Source: an uncultured Bacteroidales bacterium (GTDB lineage Bacteria > Bacteroidota > Bacteroidia > Bacteroidales > P3). Taken from it: a stretch of DNA of 13,683 nucleotides. A model generated the notes under the pieces. It was not told the origin of the DNA. It did no database searches and saw only the letters and a program-made list of their open reading frames with translations. The translations under genes were made by a program, and so were the position numbers. Below are positions 7,059-13,683 of the stretch, in pieces. Every line of letters begins with the position of its first letter. Position 1 is the first letter of the stretch. The stretch covers positions 1 through 13,683 of the forward strand of contig CAMWQD010000010.1 in assembly GCA_947176325.1 (NCBI GenBank). Reading direction: 5' to 3'.

Positions 7059-7418
7059 ATGGAAGATTTCAGGGGTAAGGAACGCGAAAAGGAAGAAGTT
7101 TATTCCAAGGCTGTGAAAGCCGGCAAGCGTACCTATTTTATGGACGTGAAAGAGACCAAATCGGGCGAGCGTTATCTGACCATCACCGAGAGCAAGCGTC
7201 TCTTCGACGAGAACCTCAACAAGTTCGTCTACGACAAGCATAAAATCTTCCTTTACAAGGAAGACTTCGACAATTTCGTAGAAGGCTTGCAAACGGTTAT
7301 CCGCTTCATTCAAACCGGCGAAGCCCCCGTGGAAGACACGCTTTCGGGCGACAGCTTCGGCACGAGCGGCGGCTTCTCGGCGCAAGACGATATGGAATTT
7401 GAAAACTTGGGCAAGTAA
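7059..7418 (+). CDS. PUR-alpha-like nucleic-acid-binding protein (DUF3276)
   Basis: The protein has 119 residues and belongs to the bacterial PUR family (DUF3276, PF11680), found mainly in Bacteroidota and spirochaetes. The Borrelia relative BpuR binds DNA and RNA. The conserved core is about residues 14-87: VYSKAVKAGKRTYFMDVKET, then YLTITESKR, the KHKIFLYKEDFDNFVEGL segment and a helix (QTVIRFIQTG). This corresponds to one beta-beta-beta-beta-alpha PUR repeat, expected to dimerise. The tail (about 90-119) is Gly/Ser-rich and acidic and probably disordered. It has its own candidate promoter and ends 9 bp before the parA ATG, so it is probably cotranscribed with parAB. Its target here is unknown; a role with the nucleoid or segregation genes is inferred only from position. 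Confidence 0.9.
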   Translation: MEDFRGKEREKEEVYSKAVKAGKRTYFMDVKETKSGERYLTITESKRLFDENLNKFVYDKHKIFLYKEDFDNFVEGLQTVIRFIQTGEAPVEDTLSGDSFGTSGGFSAQDDMEFENLGK

Positions 7419-7427
7419 TTGACTTGT

Positions 7428-8207
7428 ATGGGAAAGGTTATTTCGATTACAAATCAAAAAGGCGGCGTGGGTAAAACCACCACGGCCGTGAACCTCAGCG
7501 CGGCTATGGCGGTGTTGGAGAAGAAGGTATTGCTGATAGACGCCGACCCGCAGGCCAACGCCACGTCGGGTGTGGGATTCGATTCGGAGACCGTGAGCGG
7601 ACACAGCATCTACGAATGTCTGTTGGGCGATGTGGAACCCGAAGCCTGCATCAAATCCACCTCGTTCAAGAATCTGGATTTGATTCCCTCGCATGTAGAC
7701 TTGGTGGGAGCCGAACTGGAAATGGTTTCCATTCCCGACCGCAATCAGGTGCTGCGGAACAAACTGCAGGAAATCCGCAATCGCTACGACTATATCTTCA
7801 TCGACTGCGCCCCCTCGCTGGGCATCATCACCACCAACGCCCTCACCGCCTCCGACTCGGTGATTATCCCCGTGCAATGCCAATACTATGCGTTGGAAGG
7901 GCTTTCCAAGCTCCTCAACACCATCCGCATTGTGCAGAGCCGCTTCAATCCCGACCTCGAACTGGAGGGCATCTTGTTGACGATGTATGACGTGCGCACC
8001 AGCCTCTCGAAACAAGTGGTGGAAGACGTGCGCAAGAACTTCCAGCAGTTGATGTTCAATACCCTCATCCACAGCAATACCAAATTGGCCGAAGCACCCA
8101 GCTACGGTGTACCTATTCTGGAATACGACATCAATTCGACCGGCGCAATCAACTACCTCAATCTCTGCAAGGAAATCCTGCAAAGAGACGCGGCCGAAAA
8201 ACATTAA
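7428..8207 (+). CDS. parA: ParA/Soj chromosome-partitioning ATPase
   Basis: The protein has 259 residues from the ATG at 7428, the usual length for chromosomal ParA/Soj. A TTG at 7419 would add three residues, but the native N-terminus of this family begins M-x-K-V-I-S-I-x-N-Q-K-G-G, favouring ATG. It shows the deviant Walker A KGGVGKTT (11-18) with signature Lys11 and catalytic Lys16, the A' motif IDADPQ (Asp38, Asp40), and Walker B FIDCAPS (Asp126). ParA forms ATP-dependent dimers on DNA, and ParB stimulates their hydrolysis to move origin regions apart. The short N-terminus, with no extra HTH domain, and the setting among housekeeping genes indicate the chromosomal rather than plasmid type. 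parB starts 10 bp downstream. Confidence 0.96.
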   Translation: MGKVISITNQKGGVGKTTTAVNLSAAMAVLEKKVLLIDADPQANATSGVGFDSETVSGHSIYECLLGDVEPEACIKSTSFKNLDLIPSHVDLVGAELEMVSIPDRNQVLRNKLQEIRNRYDYIFIDCAPSLGIITTNALTASDSVIIPVQCQYYALEGLSKLLNTIRIVQSRFNPDLELEGILLTMYDVRTSLSKQVVEDVRKNFQQLMFNTLIHSNTKLAEAPSYGVPILEYDINSTGAINYLNLCKEILQRDAAEKH

Positions 8208-8217
8208 AAAGAACGAC

Positions 8218-9141
8218 ATGACATCAAAAAGACCGGCTTTGGGACGCGGATTATCGGCATTGATGGGCGAAATCCCGGTGAAAAAAGATGCCGAATCCCG
8301 CACTCCCGTCGATATGACCGATAGCGTTATAGGGGCCATCGCCGCCATTCCCGTGGAACTCATCGAGGCCAACCCCTACCAGCCCCGCAAGCAGTTCAGC
8401 AAGGAAAGCCTGGAGGAGTTGAGCCAATCCATTCGCACCAACGGCGTCATCTCTCCCATCACCGTGCGCAAGATAGGCAAGAAATATCAGTTGATTTCGG
8501 GTGAACGCCGTCTGCGCGCCTCCAAACTGGCGGGATTGAAGGAAATCCCCGCCTATATCCGCATGGCCACCGACAACGAGTCGCTCGAAATGGCCCTGAT
8601 TGAGAATATCCAGCGCGAAGACCTCAACGCCATTGATGTGGCGCTTTCCTATCAGGCCTTGATCGACGCCTGTCACTACAATCAGGAACAGTTGGCCGAG
8701 CGCGTGGGCAAAGGCCGCAGTACGGTGGCCAACTTTCTGCGTCTGCTCAAACTTCCCGCCGATATTCAACTCTATCTCAAGGATAATAAGCTCAGCATGG
8801 GGCATGCCCGTTGTCTGGCCGGTGTGACGGACGAAGAAAAGCAGCTCCGTCTGGCGCGCAATATCCTCGAAAACGGACTTTCGGTGCGGCAGTTGGAAGA
8901 TTTGATTCGTCAAACCGATACCCCTGAAAAAACCGATGCCAAACCCGCCAAAACGGGCAAGACCCCGACACAGGATGCCGAGCTTCCCGATTGGTGCGTG
9001 GCGGCGCGCAACCGTCTGGCCGAAAGGCTCAACACGCCTATTGCGGTGAAGCCCAAGAAAAACGGCAAGGGCAGTTTGATTATCGACTATGCCTCGGACG
9101 AGGTTCTGCAAAAGATTTTTGACGCATTGAATGGAAAGTAA
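8218..9141 (+). CDS. parB: ParB/Spo0J chromosome-partitioning CTPase
   Basis: The protein has 307 residues. The ATG at 8218 is chosen because it gives the family N-terminus RPALGRGLSALMGE, the LGRGL box that contacts ParA; the frame is open further upstream, but that region overlaps parA. Next come NPYQPR (52-57), GERRLRAS (95-102) and ENIQREDLN (129-137), the three boxes of the ParB CTP-binding/N-terminal domain. A helix-turn-helix for parS binding follows (about 155-178, QEQLAERVGKGRSTVANFLR), then LSMGHARCLAG, a charged linker (about 232-256) and the C-terminal dimerisation region. ParB loads at parS as a CTP-dependent clamp and recruits ParA and SMC. No full consensus parS was seen in the window (one partial match at 9893-9902). 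The last 11 nt overlap the next gene. Confidence 0.96.
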   Translation: MTSKRPALGRGLSALMGEIPVKKDAESRTPVDMTDSVIGAIAAIPVELIEANPYQPRKQFSKESLEELSQSIRTNGVISPITVRKIGKKYQLISGERRLRASKLAGLKEIPAYIRMATDNESLEMALIENIQREDLNAIDVALSYQALIDACHYNQEQLAERVGKGRSTVANFLRLLKLPADIQLYLKDNKLSMGHARCLAGVTDEEKQLRLARNILENGLSVRQLEDLIRQTDTPEKTDAKPAKTGKTPTQDAELPDWCVAARNRLAERLNTPIAVKPKKNGKGSLIIDYASDEVLQKIFDALNGK

Positions 9142-9910
9142 GCGAAGTCTTTTCTTTCTCTTTTTTGTGTTCTTCTCCTTTGTGTCCGCAGGGGAGGCTT
9201 GGGGGCAGTTCACACCCTCTCCCGAACCTGCCGACCCCGTTTTCTATGCCTCGAACGACCTTTCCTCCGTGCCTCTTATCCCTGTCGATTTCAAGGAAAT
9301 AGACCTTATCGAAGAAGGCTTTTCGCAATTGACCGGCCCCAAAAGGAAAGACAGCGTCCGCTACGAAGCCTCCCCCGGTGTCGACCCCAAGTCGCTCACC
9401 TTCCAACAACGCAATTCCGGCGCGTTCAAGCGTAGGAAGAAAGGCGGTCTGAAAGACCCCGGCATGGCTATTCTCTGTTCGGCGGTGGTGCCGGGTCTCG
9501 GGCAGATTTACAACGGACAATGGTATAAGACGCCCGTTCTGTATGCGGGTGTGGGTGTGCTGGCCTATTTTACCGACGATTTTCTCAAACAGCGCAACCT
9601 CTATCAGAATGAATTGCGCGCCCGCACCGACAGCACGGGCAATCTCAACGTTTCGCTGGCGGGTTACAGTTTCGATGAAATCCTGCAACTGCGCAACCAC
9701 TACGAACAATATTTCGAACTGTGTCTGATTATCGCCGGTGCGGTGTATCTGCTCAACCTTATGGACGCGGGTGTCTACGCGCATCTGTCGTCGTTCAACG
9801 TCACCCCCAACCTCGCCCTTGCCGTGAAACCCTACGCCAACACTTGCTATAACTACAAGAATCATTTTCCTTTGGACGCAGGGGTAAAACTTTGTTTCAC
9901 GTTGAAGTAA
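9131..9910 (+). CDS. DUF5683 family exported/membrane protein
   Basis: The protein has 259 residues. The ATG at 9131 lies inside the end of parB (11-nt overlap, different frame), implying translational coupling. A hydrophobic signal peptide (about 6-20, cleavage likely near AWGQ, 23-26) precedes a Pro-rich, probably periplasmic stretch (27-110). The conserved core starts with DPGMAILCSAVVPGLGQIYN and QWYK (109-132), followed by a hydrophobic segment (about 134-147) and another at about 196-210 (ELCLIIAGAVYLLNL); the PGLGQIYNGQ signature is typical of DUF5683. The rest (about 211-259) looks beta-strand-rich. Its position right after parB is conserved in many Bacteroidota, but its biochemical function is unknown to me. 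The last codons contain a partial parS-like sequence. Confidence 0.88.
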   Translation: MESKRSLFFLFFVFFSFVSAGEAWGQFTPSPEPADPVFYASNDLSSVPLIPVDFKEIDLIEEGFSQLTGPKRKDSVRYEASPGVDPKSLTFQQRNSGAFKRRKKGGLKDPGMAILCSAVVPGLGQIYNGQWYKTPVLYAGVGVLAYFTDDFLKQRNLYQNELRARTDSTGNLNVSLAGYSFDEILQLRNHYEQYFELCLIIAGAVYLLNLMDAGVYAHLSSFNVTPNLALAVKPYANTCYNYKNHFPLDAGVKLCFTLK

Positions 9911-9933
9911 TGAAGCAATATTAATATAGAAAA

Positions 9934-10659
9934 ATGGAGAAGAATCAATCCCTCAATATAGCTTTGTCGGGGTATGGACGCATGGGGCACGAAGTGGAGA
10001 AGATGGCACTTGAAAAAGGCCACCGGTTGGTGTGTATTCTCAACGACGGCGAAGATTGGACAAAGCAGGCGCAGGCCTTGAGGCAGGCGCAGGTGGTGAT
10101 TGATTTCTCGGAACCTTCGTGTGCGGCGGAAAATATCGGAAGGTGTTTCGACCTGCATCTGCCGGTAGTGGTGGGAACCACGGGCTGGGACGCCTCGCGC
10201 GAGGCACTGAAGGCGCGTTGTCTCCGCGAGAATCAGACGTTGATAGAGGCTTCCAATTTCAGCATAGGGGTTTATCTGTTCATGGCCACGGCGCGATTTT
10301 TAGCGGAGAAGATGAATGCGCAGCCCCAATATGCGGCAACTATCGAGGAAACGCATCATATCCACAAATTAGACAAGCCCAGCGGCACGGCGATTACGTT
10401 GGCGAAGGAGGTGTGCGGCGAAATGGAGCGCTATGAGGATTGGAAGAACCTGCCGATAACCAGTTTCCGCGAGGGCGAGGTTTTTGGCATACATGCGTTG
10501 AATTTCGACTCGGAAGTGGATACGGTTACGCTCCGGCACGAGGCCAAGTCGCGGCGGAGTTTCGCGGCGGGGGCCGTGCGGGCGGCCGAATGGCTCGTTT
10601 CCGCTTGCGCAGACGGAAAGAAAGGTTGGTTCGGAATGAAAGATATGATGGGTTTCTAA
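9934..10659 (+). CDS. dapB: 4-hydroxy-tetrahydrodipicolinate reductase
   Basis: The protein has 241 residues, normal for the short Bacteroidota DapB. It reduces 4-hydroxy-tetrahydrodipicolinate with NAD(P)H in the diaminopimelate branch of lysine synthesis, in the cytosol, feeding peptidoglycan. Visible motifs are the dinucleotide-binding GYGRMG (13-18), VIDFSEP (55-61), VVGTTGW (79-85), SNFSIGVYLF (107-116), and the substrate/catalytic block EETHHIHKLDKPSGTA (138-153). In that block His141 and Lys145 correspond to His159 and Lys163 of the E. coli enzyme. IHALNFDSEVDTVTLRHEA (186-204) is the conserved C-terminal segment. It begins 23 bp after DUF5683. Its place behind parA-parB-DUF5683 follows the order common in Bacteroidota, although the next gene is not lepB as often seen. 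Confidence 0.95.
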   Translation: MEKNQSLNIALSGYGRMGHEVEKMALEKGHRLVCILNDGEDWTKQAQALRQAQVVIDFSEPSCAAENIGRCFDLHLPVVVGTTGWDASREALKARCLRENQTLIEASNFSIGVYLFMATARFLAEKMNAQPQYAATIEETHHIHKLDKPSGTAITLAKEVCGEMERYEDWKNLPITSFREGEVFGIHALNFDSEVDTVTLRHEAKSRRSFAAGAVRAAEWLVSACADGKKGWFGMKDMMGF

Positions 10660-10670
10660 CAGGGAAAGGA

Positions 10671-13600
10671 ATGAAAGCGATGAAGGCAAGAAGATTTCTT
10701 TGGTGCATGATGATGGCGGGCTTGTTCCTGACAACGGGCAAGGCGCAGAACACGGTGCGGAACGCCATGCAAGCTTCGCAGGCCGTTCCCTACCCTACCG
10801 AAAGCGATCTTCACACGCCCTTTCTCGACAGCATCCTCAAAACGTTGACGTTGGAGGATATGGCGGCACAGACCTTGATTCTGCGCAGCAAAGCCGTTCC
10901 CACGCCCGAATATATCGTTGAAATGCGCCGCCGTCTGGAAAGCCATCCTTTCGGGGGCATCTGTTTCTTCGCGGGCACCACGCCCGATATGCTCACCTTG
11001 CAGAAAGTGTATAAAGCCGCCTCGCGTCTGCCGCTGCTCTTCAGCATAGACGGAGAATTCGGGCCGGGCATGAGGCTCACCGACCTACGTCGCTTTCCGC
11101 GTCAGCAGACGCTCGGCGCGGTGTCCGACCCGCAGCTTGTCTACGAAATGGGACAAGCCGTGGGAAGACAATGCCGTCTGTTGGGCATTCAATGGAACTT
11201 CCTGCCCGTGGTGGATGTCAACAACAATCCCCTCAATCCTGTCATCAACACCCGTTCTTTCGGCGAGACTCCCGCCGACGTGGCGCGTTTGGCCACCCTC
11301 TACCTGAAAGGAATGCAAAGCGAGGGAATTTTAGGTTCGGTGAAGCATTTTCCGGGACACGGCGACACCAAGACCGATTCGCATCTCGCCCTCCCGCTCA
11401 TTCCTCTCGACAAAGAAGTGCTGGACAGCATTCACCTCGCTCCTTTCCAAAAACTCATTCAGGAAGGGGTGGAAAGCGTTATGGTGGGACATCTCAACAT
11501 TCCCGCCTACGATTCGAGCGGATTGCCCGCCAGCCTGAGCCCGCTGGTGGTGACGCGCCTCTTGCGCGAGCAATTGGGCTACCGGGGGCTGATTGTGACC
11601 GACGGGCTGGAAATGCAGGGTGTGCGCAAGGCCTTGCAGTCGTTGCCCGGCTATAAGGAGACGGGAGAAGGGGCCATTGAGGTGCAGGCGCTGCGGGCAG
11701 GTTGCGACGTACTTCTGCTTCCGCAGAATCCCGAGGCGGCGGTGAAAGCCATCGCCCATGCGGTAAAGACGGGGAAACTTCCCCGCGAGAGACTCGAAAA
11801 CGCCTGTCGCCGCATTCTCTACTACAAATTCTACCCGGCTTTCACCGCCGCCTACAATCGTTTTCCGCGTGCGGAAACGTTGCGCAACCTGCCCCGCTTT
11901 ATCGAGGATTCGCTCAACGGAGCCTCCACGCAGGCCTTGCAGCAGGATATCTACGACCATGCCGTAACGGTGATGGACAATATCGGCGAGGTGTTGCCGC
12001 TTTCGCCCACGGTCGCCCCCCGCAAAATCGCCCTGCATATAGGCACGGGAAAGGCCGATGAATTCTCCAAGGCCTTGGCCGCCTTCGACCCCACCCTCGA
12101 ACAACTCTTCCTCGACAAGAATTTCGACTATGGCGCGGTGGCTTCCGGCTCTCTGCTCAACCGCTTCAAGGACAAGGATCTCATTCTGCTCTCTATAACT
12201 AATACAAATTACATCCCGAATAAAAAATACGGTATCACCGAACAGACACTGCGCCTCTGCAAAGCCTTGCAGGATGTGCAGGTGCCGGTGGTGCTCTGCG
12301 TTTTCGCCTCGCCCTACGCCCTGCTGTCGTTCTACGATATGCCGCATATTTCGGCGGCCGTGTGCGGCTATCAGGATGTGGACGAGAGCAAACGTGCCTG
12401 CGCGCGGATACTCTACGGCGCCCTGCCCGCCACGGGTCATCTGCCCGTGAGTGTGGCCCGATACTGGCCGGCGGGTTTCGGCATCCCCACTTCCGCATGG
12501 ATACTGGATTTCGACCCCACCTATCAGGCGTCGGGGCTTTCGTCCGAAACCCGCCGGCGCATCGACTCCTTAGCCACAACGGGATTGGAGCAGAAAGCCT
12601 ACCCCGGCTGTCAGATTCTGATTGCCAAGAAAGGAAAAGTGGTCTACGACAAATGTTTCGGCACCGCCACCTACGATTCGCTCTCCCCCGCCGTGCAACC
12701 CAACAGCCTCTACGACCTGGCCTCGCTCACCAAAGTCCTGGCCACCACACTGGCCTATATGCGCCTGTATGAGAACGGCGATATTTCGCTCGACGAACCG
12801 ATACGCAACTTCCTGCCGCGCTTGGGGCAGACCAACAAGAAATACATCACGTTCCGCCAGGCCCTGACGCATCAGGCGGGGCTAAAAGCTTTCATTCCCT
12901 ACGTGGAACCCGACCTGATGCACAACGGAAAACCGCTCTTCGACAGCGTGTATTCATCGAACTACCCCACTCAGGTGGCAGACCGTCTCTTTCTGATTAA
13001 GGACTACGACAAGGAAATCCGCAAGCGCATCGACGAAACGCCCGTCAACCCGCGCAGGCCGTATGTATACAGCGACCTCGGTTTCTACTATCTCAACGAG
13101 GCCTTGCGGAAAATCACCGACACCACCTTGGACGGCTTTGTGGAACGGGAATTCTATGCGCCTTTGGGCTTGAAGACCTTGGGGTTCCGTCCGCTCAACC
13201 GTTTCCCGCTCTATCAGATTATGCCCACCGAGAACGATACCCTTGTGCGCAAACGTCAGATTCGGGGCTATGTGCACGACCCCTTGGCCGCTTTTTCGAA
13301 TGGCGTGGCGGGTTCGGCGGGTTTGTTCGGGTGTAGCCGCGACGTGGCGGTAATCGGGCAGATGCTGTTGCAGAACGGCTTTTACGGCGGCATTCAGTTT
13401 TTCGACTCCGCAACGGTAAAGGCTTTCACTTCCTGTCGTTTCTCGCAGGCCGACAACCGTAGGGGCGGAGGTTTCGACAAGCCTCCCTTCAAGAAAGACG
13501 ACCCCTCGCCCACCTGCGCTTCCGCCTCGTCCGAAAGTTTCGGTCACAGCGGCTTCACGGGCACCTATCTGTGGGTAGACCCCGCCCGCGATTTGGTATA

Positions 13601-13683
13601 CGTGTTCCTTTCCAACCGCGTCTACCCCGATTCGCACAACAAAAAGCTGAACGCACTGGGCATCCGCACCGCCATTCTGGAAT
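10671..13683 (+). CDS. Exported GH3 (NagZ-like) glycosidase fused to a beta-lactamase-fold serine hydrolase, 3' end cut off
   Basis: The frame is open for 1004 codons to the window edge and is probably nearly complete. ATG at 10671 or 10680 is possible; AAGGA at 10666-10670 is better spaced for the latter. A signal peptide (about 1-25, RRFLWCMMMAGLFLTTGKAQ) predicts export. The GH3 domain (about 50-400) has KHFPGHGDTKTDSH (225-238; the Asp236/His238 pair is the NagZ-type acid/base) and VTDGLEMQGV with nucleophile Asp311. This points to beta-N-acetylglucosaminidase activity on muropeptides rather than plant glycans. About 400-640 looks like a GH3 C-terminal-type domain. Residues about 655-1004 are a class C beta-lactamase/AmiE-like fold: Ser685-x-x-Lys688 (SLTK), YSD (800-802) and HSG (959-961). 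In Bacillus the separate NagZ and AmiE act sequentially to free GlcNAc and MurNAc from muropeptides, so this may be a two-step enzyme; a true beta-lactamase is less likely. It starts 11 bp after dapB. Confidence 0.88.
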   Translation, partial: MKAMKARRFLWCMMMAGLFLTTGKAQNTVRNAMQASQAVPYPTESDLHTPFLDSILKTLTLEDMAAQTLILRSKAVPTPEYIVEMRRRLESHPFGGICFFAGTTPDMLTLQKVYKAASRLPLLFSIDGEFGPGMRLTDLRRFPRQQTLGAVSDPQLVYEMGQAVGRQCRLLGIQWNFLPVVDVNNNPLNPVINTRSFGETPADVARLATLYLKGMQSEGILGSVKHFPGHGDTKTDSHLALPLIPLDKEVLDSIHLAPFQKLIQEGVESVMVGHLNIPAYDSSGLPASLSPLVVTRLLREQLGYRGLIVTDGLEMQGVRKALQSLPGYKETGEGAIEVQALRAGCDVLLLPQNPEAAVKAIAHAVKTGKLPRERLENACRRILYYKFYPAFTAAYNRFPRAETLRNLPRFIEDSLNGASTQALQQDIYDHAVTVMDNIGEVLPLSPTVAPRKIALHIGTGKADEFSKALAAFDPTLEQLFLDKNFDYGAVASGSLLNRFKDKDLILLSITNTNYIPNKKYGITEQTLRLCKALQDVQVPVVLCVFASPYALLSFYDMPHISAAVCGYQDVDESKRACARILYGALPATGHLPVSVARYWPAGFGIPTSAWILDFDPTYQASGLSSETRRRIDSLATTGLEQKAYPGCQILIAKKGKVVYDKCFGTATYDSLSPAVQPNSLYDLASLTKVLATTLAYMRLYENGDISLDEPIRNFLPRLGQTNKKYITFRQALTHQAGLKAFIPYVEPDLMHNGKPLFDSVYSSNYPTQVADRLFLIKDYDKEIRKRIDETPVNPRRPYVYSDLGFYYLNEALRKITDTTLDGFVEREFYAPLGLKTLGFRPLNRFPLYQIMPTENDTLVRKRQIRGYVHDPLAAFSNGVAGSAGLFGCSRDVAVIGQMLLQNGFYGGIQFFDSATVKAFTSCRFSQADNRRGGGFDKPPFKKDDPSPTCASASSESFGHSGFTGTYLWVDPARDLVYVFLSNRVYPDSHNKKLNALGIRTAILE

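Noticed and set aside
8107..8217. Extended N-terminus of ParB, open 111 nt upstream of the chosen start
   Set aside because: This part overlaps parA in another frame and gives a sequence unlike ParB. The ATG at 8218 gives the conserved LGRGL N-terminus.
7029..8372. 447-codon minus-strand open frame across the PUR-alpha-like and parA genes
   Set aside because: It spans two clear plus-strand genes and their intergenic space and has no family features; a codon-bias shadow.
11331..12440. 369-codon minus-strand open frame within the GH3 fusion gene
   Set aside because: It is antisense to conserved GH3 motifs and its own translation shows no recognisable domain.
12600..13683. True beta-lactamase (antibiotic resistance) reading of the C-terminal domain
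   Set aside because: SxxK, YSD and HSG are shared by the wider serine-hydrolase family. Fusion to a NagZ-like GH3 domain fits muropeptide processing better than drug resistance.

Overview
The window looks like chromosomal DNA from a member of the Bacteroidota, probably the order Bacteroidales. Four things point there. Promoters match the phylum's TTG / TAnnTTTG type (718-725 and 7018-7025). Shine-Dalgarno sites are weak or absent before most starts. A DUF3276 (PUR-alpha-like) gene and a DUF5683 gene are present. The order parA-parB-DUF5683-dapB is characteristic of this phylum. No mobile element, CRISPR array, rRNA or tRNA was found.

Layout. Positions 1-70 may hold the 5' end of an unidentified minus-strand gene that runs off the left edge. 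Positions 71-266 are AT-rich non-coding DNA with one perfect 8-bp inverted repeat. Positions 267-593 carry two very small, AT-rich, tightly coupled genes for membrane proteins (70 and 36 residues), followed by one or two terminator-like hairpins (596-687). From about 695 the base composition shifts to GC-rich and a second transcription unit begins: ridA (enamine/imine deaminase), then a MeaB-type G3E GTPase whose C-terminus carries a complete RNase HI-like domain. After a 61-bp gap comes a 1405-residue protein joining a GT3 glycogen synthase to a GT35 alpha-glucan phosphorylase. A new unit with its own candidate promoter starts near 7018: a PUR-alpha-like nucleic-acid-binding protein, the chromosome partition pair parA and parB, a DUF5683 exported/membrane protein overlapping parB, dapB (lysine/diaminopimelate synthesis), and a long exported protein fusing a NagZ-like GH3 glycosidase to a beta-lactamase-like serine hydrolase. 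This last gene is cut by the right edge.

How the genes fit together. The left GC-rich block is metabolic: reactive-intermediate clean-up, B12-dependent mutase maintenance, and glycogen storage and mobilisation. The right block combines chromosome segregation with cell-wall metabolism. DapB supplies a peptidoglycan precursor, and the GH3/serine-hydrolase protein probably digests or recycles muropeptides.

The main point of interest is that three of the large genes are multi-enzyme fusions (MeaB-RNase H, GT3-GT35, GH3-beta-lactamase fold). The MeaB-RNase H fusion is the least expected. No complete new defence or mobile system is visible.
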